Below the pieces are notes generated by a model. That model searched no databases. It had not been told where the DNA came from and worked only from the letters and a program-made list of their open reading frames with translations. This document shows, piece after piece, positions 19,104 to 27,517 of a stretch of 64,000 nucleotides of DNA. Both the position numbers and the translations under genes were made by a program. Every line of letters starts with the position of its first letter. Position 1 is the stretch's first letter. This DNA comes from Planctomycetaceae bacterium (GTDB lineage Bacteria; Planctomycetota; UBA1135; GCA-002686595): contig WYBT01000030.1 in assembly GCA_011525785.1 (NCBI GenBank), forward strand, positions 186,001-250,000. Reading direction: 5' to 3'.

Positions 19104-20908
19104 GCCAGCCCCCGATCGCCGACACCATGCTCCACGCGTTGCTCCCTCTCCACAGCCCGCTCTCCAGGCGCGCGGCCCGGCTGTTCGCCTGGCTCGCGTG
19201 CGTGTTCCTCTGCGCCGGCCTCGCGAGCGCGCAGCGCCGCGGCGAGGCCCAAGTGCGCAGCTACCTCACCAGCGGCGTCGTGCGGCTGGGCGATCGCGCG
19301 ACGCTGATCCTCTCGGTCGAGAACGCCAGCTCGGCCGAGGTGCGCGCGCTGCCCAAGGTCGACGGGCTCGTGATCGGGCCGCTGCCGGCGCCGAGCGAGC
19401 GCTTCCAGCTCGAGTTCCGCGGCAATCGCCAGGTTCAGTCGGTCACGCGCACCTGGGCTGTGCCGCTACAGCCGACCGCGGTCGGCGAGTTCGTGATCCC
19501 GCCCATCGAGCTGTCCGTCGACGGCGGCAGCGTGATGACGGCCGAGCTGCGTCTCAACGTCGTGGCGGACCTGCGCGGCGAAGAGCTGGGCTTCCTCGAG
19601 GTCCGGCCCTCCTCGCGCAAGGTCGTGGTGGGCCAGCCCTTCTCGCTCGAGCTGGTGTTCGGCTTCGACAACGCCATCGCCGAGCAGACCAACTACGGCA
19701 ACCTCGCGCTCTCGTGGTGGGGGCGCCTGCCGGGGCTGCTCGAGAACGAAACCGCCGCGAGTCCGGGCGCGCGCAAGCTCAAGCTCTCGCTCAACGACCG
19801 CGACACGATCGAAGTCGAGTCCGTCGATCCGCCGCGCGAGATCAAGGGCCGCAAGTTCGTCACGCTGCGGCTGCGGCGCTCGTACACGCCGACGCGCACC
19901 GGACAGATCGAGTTCCCGGTGAGCTTCTTCGAGTTCGGCGAAGTGGTCGAGCGGCGCGACTTCTTCCGCACCGAGCGCCAGAAGGGCGAGACCTACTTCG
20001 CGCGCGCGAGCGAGTTCTCGATCGAGGTCGTGCCGCTGCCCGACGCGGGCCGTCCGGTGGACTACAGCGGCGCGATCGGCCGGATCAGCGCCAGCGCCAG
20101 CGCGCAGCCGCGCGACGTCGACGCCGGCGAGTCGATCAAGTGGCGCGTGGAGTGGACCGGCGAGGGCAACCTCGAGTTCTTCACCGCGCCCGATCCCTCG
20201 CGCCTGGACGCCTTCCGGGATTTCCGCGTGTACGGCAAGACCGAGGAGAAGAGCTTCGAGCGCCGCGTGGTGGTCTACGACCTCGCGCCGCTCACGAGCC
20301 AGGTGCGCGCCATACCGGCGCTGCCGCTCAGCTACTACGACCCGCAAGAAGGCCGCTACACCTCGGTGCAGACCTCGCCGATCGAGATCCGCGTGCGCGC
20401 GCTCGAGGGTGCGAGCGGGCTGGAGGGCGGCGACGCGCGCGAGCGCTTCGACGAGGACCTGCGCGACATCGTCGTGCGCGCTGAGCCGTATGAGCGAGCC
20501 AAGCCGCTCGGGCCGCTCGTCGTCGGCGTGCTGGGGCTGGCCGTTCCGCTGGGCTGGCTCGCGTTGCGCACGTTCGTGCGCCGGCGCTACGACCCCGACG
20601 CGCCGCGCGAACGAGCGCGCCGGCGCGCGCGACGCGAGTTGCGCAAGGCGCTCGGCGCTGCGAAGGGCCCGCGCGAGCAGCTCAGCGCAATCCACGGCTT
20701 CCTCGGCGCGCGCACAGCGCAGAACGCGGCAGCCTGGGAAGGTCGCCGGGCCAGCGAAGCGCTGCCGCCCAGCCAGCGCGAACGCGCGCGGGCGCTCGAA
20801 GAGTGCGTCGCGACGCTGGAGCGCGCCGTGTGGGGCGGACAGGGCGGCGCGCTCGAGCGCTCGCGCATCGAGTCCGCGGTCGACGAAGCCGTGAAGGGAG
20901 GCCTGTGA
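19100..20908 (+). CDS. batD: BatD-like envelope protein (oxygen-tolerance family)
   Basis: A 602-residue protein with a signal peptide (cleavage near 'GLASAQ') and a large beta-sandwich periplasmic region. A single membrane segment (about residues 472-492, 'PLVVGVLGLAVPLGWLAL') precedes an Arg/Ala-rich cytoplasmic helical tail. Strand patterns such as 'SYLTSGVVRLGDRATLILSVE' shown here in part (VRLGDRATLILSVE) and 'SRKVVVGQPFSLELVFGF' agree with the BatD family. The GTG start overlaps the batC stop. A downstream ATG at residue 10 could also serve, since it better fits a signal peptide. Its stop touches the batE start as TGATG. Confidence 0.85.
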   Translation: MSQPPIADTMLHALLPLHSPLSRRAARLFAWLACVFLCAGLASAQRRGEAQVRSYLTSGVVRLGDRATLILSVENASSAEVRALPKVDGLVIGPLPAPSERFQLEFRGNRQVQSVTRTWAVPLQPTAVGEFVIPPIELSVDGGSVMTAELRLNVVADLRGEELGFLEVRPSSRKVVVGQPFSLELVFGFDNAIAEQTNYGNLALSWWGRLPGLLENETAASPGARKLKLSLNDRDTIEVESVDPPREIKGRKFVTLRLRRSYTPTRTGQIEFPVSFFEFGEVVERRDFFRTERQKGETYFARASEFSIEVVPLPDAGRPVDYSGAIGRISASASAQPRDVDAGESIKWRVEWTGEGNLEFFTAPDPSRLDAFRDFRVYGKTEEKSFERRVVVYDLAPLTSQVRAIPALPLSYYDPQEGRYTSVQTSPIEIRVRALEGASGLEGGDARERFDEDLRDIVVRAEPYERAKPLGPLVVGVLGLAVPLGWLALRTFVRRRYDPDAPRERARRRARRELRKALGAAKGPREQLSAIHGFLGARTAQNAAAWEGRRASEALPPSQRERARALEECVATLERAVWGGQGGALERSRIESAVDEAVKGGL

Positions 20909-21738
20909 TGCGCACAAGGTTCTCGATGCTGCTGCTGGCGCAGCTGATCTGCGTCCTGGTCGCGCTGCTCGGCGCCAGCGCCCGCGCGGGGGCCGCCAGT
21001 TCGAGCGCCGCTCGGTCGGAGACAACTGCGGTCCTCAACCACGATTTCGACGACGCGGTCGACGCGTATCGCGCCGGCGACTACGCCGCGGCGCGCGAAG
21101 GATTCCTGCGCTGTCTGCGCGAGCCCGGGACCGACCGAGCGGCGCTCAAGCGCAACCTCGGCAACGTCGCGTTTCGCGAGGGCAAGCCGCTCGAAGCGGC
21201 GGGCTGGTTCTCCGCGGCCGTGCAGGTTGCGCCGCGCGACGCCGACGCCTGGTTCAACCTCGAGTTCGCGCGCCGCCAGGCGGGGCTCGATCCGGCCGAT
21301 CGCGGCGACCTGCGCGACACCGCAGTGCGGCTGGCGACGATGCTGCGACTCGACGAAGCCGAACGCGTGGTGCTGGCGTTGCTCGCGCTGCTCGCCGGTT
21401 GCCTCGTGTGGGAGGCGCTGCGCGGCGGCATGGCCTCCAAGGCTGCGGCGTGGTCGACGGCGGCGCTGCTCGCGCTGGCGCTCATCCCGTACGCGACGCA
21501 GCTCGCGCGTCAGGACGACGATCCGTGCTTCGTCATCCAGCCCGAGGGCGCTGCGCTCGTCAGCGAGCCGCGCGAGAGCGCTGCGCTCATCGGTCGGCTC
21601 GCGCCCGCGTCCACGCCGCAGTTCGTCGACGAACTCCCCGGCTGGGTGCGTGTGCAAGCTGCTGACGGCGCGGTGGGCTGGGTGCGTGCGAGCTCCGTGT
21701 TGCAACTGCGCGGCTCGGCCGCCGCTCACGCGCTCTGA
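20908..21738 (+). CDS. batE: BatE-like TPR/SH3 membrane protein
   Basis: A 276-residue protein, last in the Bat operon. It has a signal peptide (cleaved near 'ARAGAA'), TPR-like helices ('AVDAYRAGDYAAAREGFLRC', 'LGNVAFREGKPLEAAGWF'), two adjacent membrane segments (about residues 148-190) and a C-terminal SH3-like domain ('GRLAPASTPQFVDELPGWV', 'GAVGWVRASSVL'). This TPR-TM-SH3 plan is the usual BatE architecture. The ATG at 20908 shares a base with the batD stop. A GC-rich hairpin 19 bases after the stop probably ends the operon. Confidence 0.85.
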   Translation: MRTRFSMLLLAQLICVLVALLGASARAGAASSSAARSETTAVLNHDFDDAVDAYRAGDYAAAREGFLRCLREPGTDRAALKRNLGNVAFREGKPLEAAGWFSAAVQVAPRDADAWFNLEFARRQAGLDPADRGDLRDTAVRLATMLRLDEAERVVLALLALLAGCLVWEALRGGMASKAAAWSTAALLALALIPYATQLARQDDDPCFVIQPEGAALVSEPRESAALIGRLAPASTPQFVDELPGWVRVQAADGAVGWVRASSVLQLRGSAAAHAL

Positions 21739-21756
21739 CACGCGCGCAGCGAACGG

Positions 21757-21776
21757 GGCCGCCGTACTCGGCGGCC
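21757..21776 (+). terminator. Hairpin after the Bat operon
   Basis: GGCCGCCG and CGGCGGCC pair perfectly around a TACT loop, starting 19 bases after the batE stop. The following TTGCG is a poor U-tract, so termination may be imperfect or Rho-assisted. Confidence 0.55.
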
Positions 21777-21996
21777 TTGCGAAGCTTCCTTGGCGCCCGC
21801 GGCCCGCTGCGACTTGCGAGCGAGCGCTCACGGCCTCGCTGCGTTTCTGGCGATAGAACCGGGCTGGCCCGCGTCTCTCTCGACAGGACCTGCCTTCGAT
21901 CGCGCTATCTCGGTGCATGCGGCGCGCTTGGAGCGAGCGCTTGCGAGCCCACGAGCTATCGCGGTCTCGCTACGGTCCAGAGTGGGAAAACCGGGC

Positions 21997-22002
21997 TAGA
22001 GT
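21997..22002 (+). promoter_or_regulatory. Putative -10 box (TAGAGT)
   Basis: TAGAGT lies 32 bases before the ATG at 22035 of the sulfatase-like lipoprotein. A similar hexamer, TACGGT, occurs at 21971-21976. No clear -35 is seen. Confidence 0.4.
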
Positions 22003-22034
22003 GCTCCTCGCGGCCCGTTCCGCAACCCGCGTCC

Positions 22035-23474
22035 ATGTTCAACGCTGCTTCGCGCACGCTGCTGCTCTGTCTGGCGCTCGTCGGCTCGCTGCTGAGCGCG
22101 TGCGACTCGCGTTCGCGCCCGGCGCGCGGAGCGTTGCTGGTGATCGCGATCGACGAGCTGCGCGCCGACCACAGCTCGCTTTCGGGCTACGACCGCCAGA
22201 CCACGCCGCAGCTCGAGGCGCTGGCCGCTGAAGGCGTGCTGTTCGAGCGGGCCTTCAGCGCGGCGCCGTGGACGGTTCCGGCGCACCTCGCCTTGCTCAC
22301 CGGCTGCGATCCGGGCGTGGCCGAACGCTACCTGCCTTCCGGCGCGCCGCTGTCGACTGCGCTGCGCTGGCGGCTGCCCGCGGGCGCGCCGAGCTTCGCC
22401 GAGGAGATGCTGCGCGCGGGCTTTTCGACCGCGGCCTTCGTCGACCACCCGCTGATCGGCCCGGCGCTGGGCTTCGCGCGCGGCTTCCAGACCTTCGAGA
22501 ACCTCGAGGCCGGCGGCGAGCGGCGCGAGCGAGGCGGCCCCCTGGGTCGACTCGAGAAGTGGATCGCCGGGCGCCGCGAGCGCGAGCCGTGGTTCGCCTA
22601 CGTGCAGCTCTCCGACCTCGCACGCGCCTGGGACGCGCCCGATCCGCACTGGGACCGGCGCTTCGAACCGCGCGCCGAACTCGCGCTCGCGCCGCCGGTG
22701 GTCGACTCGCACTACGCCTTCTTCGCACTGCCGCGCAGGCGCTGGTCCGGCGCGTTCACCACGCTGGGTGAATACGAAGCGCGCTACGACGGCGCGCTGG
22801 CGAAGCTCGACCAGGAGCTGGGCCGCTTCATCGACAAGCTGCGCACGCGGCGCGACTTCGACGAGCTGACCATCGCGGTGGTCGGCGCCTTCGGTCTGTC
22901 GTTCGGCGAGGGCGGCCTGTACGTCGACAGCGGCGGACTGACCGAGTCGGACCTGCGCTCGCTGCTCGTGGTGCGGCCGGCCGGACGCTTCGGCGCCGCG
23001 CAGCGCGGCCTGCGCATCGCCGAGGCGGCCAGCTCGCTCGACCTCGCGCCGACGCTGCTCACCGGCCACGGCGCCCAGACGCCGGCGTCGATGCACGGGC
23101 GGTCGTGGTGGCCGGCGCTGGTCGGGGACGCGCCGCCCCAATCCCCCGAGCGCGTGGTGTTCGCGCGCTTTGCACGCCAGGACGGTTTCCTCGCGGCCCG
23201 CTCCGAGCTGACCTATGCGTTCGCGCGGCCCTGGTCGAGCGACCCGCAGTACCTGGCGCGCGCCTGGTACGGCGGCGCGGCGCCCGCCGATCCCCAGCCG
23301 CTGCACACGCGCTACGAGCCCACGCCGCAGGGCTGGCGCGGACCGCTGGAAGTGGCTGACCCCGATCAGCCGCCCTGGAACGAACTGCGCGACGCCGCGC
23401 AGGCCTGGTTCGCCCGCGTCGAAGAGGACCGTCGCGCCTTTCAGCGCGCTGCGGCGGGCGCCGGCGAGCCCTGA
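22035..23474 (+). CDS. Sulfatase-family lipoprotein, probably inactive
   Basis: A 479-residue lipoprotein (lipobox LLSAC, Cys23) with the alkaline-phosphatase/sulfatase fold. The first metal Asp is present as Asp40 in 'IAIDELRADH'. The nucleophile region reads 'APWTVPAHLALLTG', with Thr80 where Cys or Ser of the C/S-x-P-S-R sulfatase motif would be. The second metal pair, normally SDHGE, reads GAFGL (Ala285-Phe286 in place of Asp-His). The loss of both suggests a non-catalytic binding protein; this is inferred from motif comparison with the intact paralogue at 37589-39673. The downstream region contains 'APTLLTGHGAQTP' and 'MHGRSWWPAL', as in the family. Confidence 0.8.
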   Translation: MFNAASRTLLLCLALVGSLLSACDSRSRPARGALLVIAIDELRADHSSLSGYDRQTTPQLEALAAEGVLFERAFSAAPWTVPAHLALLTGCDPGVAERYLPSGAPLSTALRWRLPAGAPSFAEEMLRAGFSTAAFVDHPLIGPALGFARGFQTFENLEAGGERRERGGPLGRLEKWIAGRREREPWFAYVQLSDLARAWDAPDPHWDRRFEPRAELALAPPVVDSHYAFFALPRRRWSGAFTTLGEYEARYDGALAKLDQELGRFIDKLRTRRDFDELTIAVVGAFGLSFGEGGLYVDSGGLTESDLRSLLVVRPAGRFGAAQRGLRIAEAASSLDLAPTLLTGHGAQTPASMHGRSWWPALVGDAPPQSPERVVFARFARQDGFLAARSELTYAFARPWSSDPQYLARAWYGGAAPADPQPLHTRYEPTPQGWRGPLEVADPDQPPWNELRDAAQAWFARVEEDRRAFQRAAAGAGEP

Positions 23475-23524
23475 GCGTGCTCGTGTCGCGCGCGGTTTTG
23501 CGCGCCGGGACAGCGCGGCGCCGT

Positions 23525-25093
23525 TCAGCGCAGCCGACGCCCGATCGCGGACCAGCGTTCCGCGTCGAACAACGCGCCGCGCGTGATCGCGACGACGTCG
23601 GCGTGCAGCGCCGCGAGCTGCGGATCGTCGAACGCCGCGGCCTCGCCCGCCAGCCAGGCGAGGTAGGCCGGCGGAACGTCGCGGTAGTAGTGCCCCACGC
23701 GCCACGCGCGTGCGCGGAAGGCGTTCTTCTCGCGCGGCGTGACCTCGCCGTAGACGACGATCGGAAGGCGCGCGAGGAACGCGTCGGACAGCCCCATCGG
23801 ATCGATCAGGTGCACGCCCGGACCGGCCCAGTAGCCGAGGTAGCCGATGCCCTCGATGACGCGCGGTCCGGCCTGCTCGTCGCGCAAGCGGAAAGCCAGC
23901 CCGTGGCCCTTCGAGACGTGCCTGTAGGGCGGCGCATCGAGCGCGCGCGTCGGCGAGAACAGGCCCGCCGCCGCGTACCAGTAGCCGCGCTCGTCGGCGA
24001 TGCCGCTGTCCGACACGTGCGCGTCGGGCGCGAGGCCGCGCGAGTAGTCGAGCGGCGCGCGCAACGGGCTCAGCGGCGTCGCCACCGACAGCGCCAGGGC
24101 CGCCAGCGCCGCCACGCGCGCGCGGGGAGCGGGGCCCACGCCGTAGCGCGCGAACAGGAATGCGGCGCAGCACAGCGGCGCGGTCAGGAAGCGCCCGCTC
24201 ATGAAGTCGCCGCCGACCCACACCACGTAGGCGAGGTGCAGCGCGATGCCGCCGGCGAGCGCGCGAGAGATCCCGTCGCGCCTCAGCGCAGCCAGCGCGG
24301 CGGCGGCGAGGATCGCGCACAGCGTGAGCGGATCGCGCGTGAGCGACTCGAGCAGGTAGCGCGCGCCCTGCGGAACCAACTCGCTCGCGCCCAGCCCCGT
24401 GTTGAGCTTGGCGATGGCCGTGTTGGGGCTGAGCGCACCGTAGTAGACGAGCGAGAACAGCTCCCAGGCGACGAGGGGCGCGCCGCCCAACGCGAGGCCG
24501 AGGAGCGCTCGCCGCGGCGTTGCGCGCGCGACGTGCAAGGCGAGCGCGGGCGCGAGCAGCACGAGGCTGTCGAGGCGCGTGAGGGCCGCCGCGGCGCACC
24601 ACAGGCCGAGCTCGACGCTCGAGCGACGCTCGGCGAGCGCGATCCACGCCCCCAGGAGCGCCAGGTGCAGCAGCGGGTTCTCGAGCCCCGAGGTGGCGAA
24701 GTCGACCCAGGCCTTGGAGCCGATGCACACGGCGAGCGCGAGCGCCGCGTTCGCGCCGTTCGCGGCGGCGCGCGTGACCAGTGAGAGCGCCGTGAGGACC
24801 GTGCAGGCGAGGCCCAGCGCGATCGACGTGAAGTAGACCTCGCCGCTGAAGCCGCGTGCGCCGGCGACGAGCGCGAGCCAGAGCGGGTTGGTGTAGGCCT
24901 GCACGCGCTCGGCGACGTTCCAGCGCAGGCCGTGGCCTTGCCAGAGGTTCTCGACCACGCGGAAGGTGATGTACGCGTCGTCGCACACCCAGGCGCACTT
25001 GAGCGCGAGCAAGGCCAGCGCGGCGATCAGTCCGCCGAGCACCGCGCGATCCGAGGGCGGGCGCGCCGCCGCAGTGGTCGTCGCGCTGCTCAC
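23525..25093 (-). CDS. GT-C membrane glycosyltransferase, AftB-like
   Basis: A 522-residue polytopic membrane protein with about ten hydrophobic segments. After the first segment it carries 'CDDAYITFRVVENLWQGHG' and then 'VQAYTNPLW', a signature shared with the AftB-type arabinofuranosyltransferases and relatives of the GT-C superfamily, which use lipid-linked sugars. 'LSPNTAIAKL' is also typical. The catalytic Asp-Asp pair after the first membrane helix is present. The donor and acceptor cannot be told. The GTG at 25093 overlaps the stop of the phosphatase gene, so the two form a reverse-strand operon. Longer upstream frames are shadows. Confidence 0.75.
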   Translation of the reverse strand: MSSATTTAAARPPSDRAVLGGLIAALALLALKCAWVCDDAYITFRVVENLWQGHGLRWNVAERVQAYTNPLWLALVAGARGFSGEVYFTSIALGLACTVLTALSLVTRAAANGANAALALAVCIGSKAWVDFATSGLENPLLHLALLGAWIALAERRSSVELGLWCAAAALTRLDSLVLLAPALALHVARATPRRALLGLALGGAPLVAWELFSLVYYGALSPNTAIAKLNTGLGASELVPQGARYLLESLTRDPLTLCAILAAAALAALRRDGISRALAGGIALHLAYVVWVGGDFMSGRFLTAPLCCAAFLFARYGVGPAPRARVAALAALALSVATPLSPLRAPLDYSRGLAPDAHVSDSGIADERGYWYAAAGLFSPTRALDAPPYRHVSKGHGLAFRLRDEQAGPRVIEGIGYLGYWAGPGVHLIDPMGLSDAFLARLPIVVYGEVTPREKNAFRARAWRVGHYYRDVPPAYLAWLAGEAAAFDDPQLAALHADVVAITRGALFDAERWSAIGRRLR

Positions 25094-25761
25094 GCCGCGG
25101 GCTCCGCGAGCGGCGCGCGCACGTTGCAGCGCAGCAGGCGCCAACCGCGCGGTCCGTCCTCCAGGAGCGCTCCCGCGGTCAGGTCGATGCGGATGCGGAA
25201 CGAGACCGTCGGCGCCACGCCCAGCGCGTGCGCGAGAAGGTTGCGCACGACGTTGTAGTGGCAGGCGAGCGCGATCGGGCCGCGCGTCCCGAGCAGGGCG
25301 CGCTCGAGCACCGGCCAGGCGCGCGCGAGCACGTCGCTGTCGGTCTCGCCGCCGTGCTCGCGCCAATTCCACGGATCGGCGTAGAAGGCCGCGACCTGCG
25401 CCTCGTGGCGCGCGAGCAGCTCCTTCTGGGGCAGGCCCTGCCAGCGGCCGCGATCGATCTCGACCAGGCCGGCGTCGATCTCGAGTGGAGCGCCGGTGTG
25501 GTGCGCGAGGCGCTCACCCAGCCGCCGCGCGCGCTGCAAGCTCGAGGCGACGATGCGCGTGAAGCGCACGCCCGCGAAGCGCTCGGCGAGCCGCTCGGTC
25601 TGCTCGAGCCCCTCGGCCGAGAGCGGCACGTCCATGCCGCCGTAGGCCAGGGCCTGGAAGTCCTCGTGAACCTCGCCGTGGCGGAACAGCCAGACGCGCG
25701 CGCCGCTGCGAAAGCCCGGGTGCGCGCCGCGCCGCGCGGCGGATTCGGTCGAGTTGCGCAT
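25090..25761 (-). CDS. Histidine phosphatase (phosphoglycerate mutase-like)
   Basis: A 223-residue protein of the histidine phosphatase superfamily. The active-site RHG motif is 'WLFRHGEV' (Arg27, His28), and the second catalytic histidine lies in 'IALACHYNVVRNLL'. Sequence between them ('GMDVPLSAEGLEQTERLAERF', in part; 'VASSLQRARRLGERLA'; 'EIDRGRWQGLPQKEL') matches the phosphatase rather than the true cofactor-dependent mutase pattern. Members include cobalamin and sugar-phosphate phosphatases; the substrate is open. A TACCTT hexamer ends 7 bases before the ATG, suggesting a leaderless mRNA. It is co-transcribed with the GT-C gene (four-base overlap). Confidence 0.88.
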   Translation of the reverse strand: MRNSTESAARRGAHPGFRSGARVWLFRHGEVHEDFQALAYGGMDVPLSAEGLEQTERLAERFAGVRFTRIVASSLQRARRLGERLAHHTGAPLEIDAGLVEIDRGRWQGLPQKELLARHEAQVAAFYADPWNWREHGGETDSDVLARAWPVLERALLGTRGPIALACHYNVVRNLLAHALGVAPTVSFRIRIDLTAGALLEDGPRGWRLLRCNVRAPLAEPAA

Positions 25762-25768
25762 GCCCTGC

Positions 25769-25774
25769 AAGGTA
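25769..25774 (-). promoter_or_regulatory. Putative -10 box (TACCTT), leaderless arrangement
   Basis: Reverse-strand TACCTT is followed by seven bases and then the ATG at 25761. A transcript would begin at or next to the start codon. Confidence 0.45.
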
Positions 25775-25868
25775 GCGCGACTGGCGGCCGGCTCCGATGG
25801 GGCGCCTGCGTTCGACGCGCCGCTCGCGCCGACGTGCGCGGAGCTTGCCGGAAGTGGCGCGCCGGCCG

Positions 25869-25874
25869 TACCGT
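25869..25874 (+). promoter_or_regulatory. Putative -10 box (TACCGT) for the ferredoxin gene
   Basis: TACCGT lies 45 bases before the ferredoxin ATG, forming a divergent promoter region with the box at 25769-25774. Confidence 0.35.
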
Positions 25875-25918
25875 GCTGCGCTCTGCGCTCGACCTCTGTC
25901 CGCTCCGATTCACGCCCG

Positions 25919-26200
25919 ATGGCCAAAGTCACCTTCCTCGCCAACGGCGCGACCTTCGAGGTCGCCCCGGGAACCAGCTTCCTCGACCTGTGCCAGACCC
26001 ACGACACGCCGCACGACTTCGGCTGCACGGTTGGGAGCTGCGGCACCTGCTGCCTGACGCTGGAGAGCGGCGCGGCCAACGTGGATCCGGCCAGCGCCGA
26101 CGAACTCGAGACGGTCGAGATGCGCACCTCGGTGCGCGGCGCGCGCCTGGGCTGCCAGCTGATCGTCCGCGGCGACATCTCGGTCAAGCCGGTCGATTGA
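25919..26200 (+). CDS. 2Fe-2S ferredoxin
   Basis: A 93-residue plant-type ferredoxin, an electron carrier in the cytoplasm. Four ligands for one [2Fe-2S] cluster are visible: Cys36, Cys41, Cys44 and Cys79, in the C-x4-C-x2-C...C pattern ('GCTVGSCGTCC' and 'LGCQL'). An additional Cys45 sits next to the third ligand. The ATG at 25919 starts directly at the first beta strand ('MAKVTFLANGATFEV'), the family norm; the open frame upstream is not conserved. It stands alone, convergent with the sulfotransferase-like gene, so its redox partner cannot be read from context. Confidence 0.9.
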   Translation: MAKVTFLANGATFEVAPGTSFLDLCQTHDTPHDFGCTVGSCGTCCLTLESGAANVDPASADELETVEMRTSVRGARLGCQLIVRGDISVKPVD

Positions 26201-26223
26201 TCCGCCCGCGCGCGCGGCGGCTC

Positions 26224-26943
26224 TCAGACGCCGATCGCCGCGCTGCGCAGCCGCTCGTAGTGCGGGCGGCACTCGGCGAGCAGCGGCTCGAGTTCGCGCG
26301 GGAACGGCGCGGACTTGGGCGCGAAGGGCTCGAAGCCGCGCGAGCGGTGGACGTTGTGGTACCAGTGCGGCGCCCACACGCCGTCGAACGGGCGCGGACC
26401 GGACTCCCAGGCCAGCATGGCCGGGTCGAACTCCAGGCCCAGGCGGCGGCACAGCTCGCTCAGCACGCCGCGCGGATCGCACAGCAGCGCGGCGGCGTCG
26501 AGCACCGGCGGCGTCTGTCCGCGCGCGCGCAACTCGTCGAGCAGCCCGCTCTGCACGGCGTACCCGGTGTCCGCCAGCGTCGGATTGGGGATCTGGTTGA
26601 CCAGCGAAGGCAGCATCTCGCGCGGATCGCGTGTGAGCAGCACGTTGGCGCACTGCGACAGGAAGCCGCGCTCGAGCCCCAGCAGGTGGTGCGCCATCTG
26701 CTTGAAGAACAGCACCGGCGCATCGCTCGGCGCCATGAGCTGCTCGCGCACCACGCGCTCGCCGTCGTTCACCTGCGCGCGCAAGACCTCGTCGCGACCG
26801 GGGTGCTGCGCGCCGCTCGTGCGCAGGTAGTGCGCGTACAGCGGCTCATCGACGCAGCGCGTGTCGGCGCGCTGGGCGAACGAGTACATCAGCGCGGTCG
26901 AGACGTTGCGCGGGCCGGACCACAGTTGGATGCGAAGCGTCAT
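26224..26943 (-). CDS. Sulfotransferase-like protein
   Basis: A 239-residue protein whose N-terminus, 'WSGPRNVSTALMYSFAQR', corresponds to the phosphosulfate-binding P-loop of sulfotransferase-family proteins. A second typical block, 'NVLLTRDPREMLPSLVNQ', matches the 3'-phosphate-binding motif. Proteins of this short subfamily are often annotated as sulfotransferase family or as partners of branched-chain aminotransferases; the acceptor is unknown. The ATG at 26943 is the first before the P-loop. Sulfated-polysaccharide metabolism would agree with the sulfatase lipoproteins nearby, but no direct link is shown. Confidence 0.75.
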   Translation of the reverse strand: MTLRIQLWSGPRNVSTALMYSFAQRADTRCVDEPLYAHYLRTSGAQHPGRDEVLRAQVNDGERVVREQLMAPSDAPVLFFKQMAHHLLGLERGFLSQCANVLLTRDPREMLPSLVNQIPNPTLADTGYAVQSGLLDELRARGQTPPVLDAAALLCDPRGVLSELCRRLGLEFDPAMLAWESGPRPFDGVWAPHWYHNVHRSRGFEPFAPKSAPFPRELEPLLAECRPHYERLRSAAIGV

Positions 26944-26982
26944 GTCGGAGCGGAGAAGCCGGTGCGTCGGGGCTTGAGCCCG

Positions 26983-26992
26983 AGCATAGCTT
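26983..26992. promoter_or_regulatory. Overlapping divergent -10-like boxes
   Basis: TATGCT on the reverse strand (26983-26988) and TAGCTT on the forward strand (26987-26992) overlap. They lie 39 bases before the sulfotransferase-like start and 19 bases before the DoxX-like GTG respectively. Simultaneous use of both would be sterically exclusive. Confidence 0.35.
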
Positions 26993-27011
26993 CGCGCCAT
27001 CATCGCTCCGC

Positions 27012-27485
27012 GTGCAGACTCCTCCGCTGGGCGTAGCTGTGATCCGCATCGGCGTCGGCGCCCTGCTGCTGTTCGAAGCGCGGCGCATGTTCGACGCCGG
27101 CGTGGGCGCGCATCTGATCGAGGATTGCGCCCACCGCATCGCGCTCGCGCCCGAATGGCTCGCGCGCCTGGGACAGGAGCTGCTGCTGCGCGCGCCGCGC
27201 GCTGCGGCCTGGGCCTGGGTGGCGAGCACGGCGCTGGTCGGCGCCTGTTGGTTCGTCGGCGCACTGGTGCGGCCGACGGCGCTGCTGCTGCTCGGCATCT
27301 GCATCTTGCGCTGGAATTTCGGCCCGCCGGGCGAGCAGCGCGCGGTGGAGCTCTACGCGCTGGCCGCAGTCGGCTGCGCACTGGCCGACGCCGGGCGCCG
27401 CCTGGGTTTGGACGCGTCGTTCGCTCGTTCAGCGCCCGCCTGGATGACCTGGAGCCGCGCGAAATCAGGGAAGCGCGCCAGCTGA
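27012..27485 (+). CDS. DoxX-like membrane protein
   Basis: A 157-residue integral membrane protein with about four hydrophobic helices. The opening 'VIRIGVGALLLFEARRMFDAG' region (quoted in part: RIGVGALLLFEARRMF) resembles the first helix of DoxX/DoxD-type quinone-linked membrane proteins. The remainder shows the expected helix spacing, ending with 'ELYALAAVGCALADAGRRLG'. The start is a GTG, 19 bases after a TAGCTT hexamer. Function in this family ranges from thiosulfate oxidation to redox signalling, and nothing here narrows it. Confidence 0.6.
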   Translation: MQTPPLGVAVIRIGVGALLLFEARRMFDAGVGAHLIEDCAHRIALAPEWLARLGQELLLRAPRAAAWAWVASTALVGACWFVGALVRPTALLLLGICILRWNFGPPGEQRAVELYALAAVGCALADAGRRLGLDASFARSAPAWMTWSRAKSGKRAS

Positions 27486-27517
27486 CGCCCAGCTCTCGTC
27501 CGCGCTGGTGACGTGCT

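Noticed and set aside
23488..23505. GCGCGC-GGTTTT-GCGCGC hairpin between convergent genes
   Set aside because: Only 6 bp of alternating GC with no U-tract; such pairs are expected by chance in this composition.
21996..24998. 1000-codon reverse frame
   Set aside because: Arg/Ala-rich shadow of the sulfatase-like gene and the GT-C gene, typical of GC-rich DNA.
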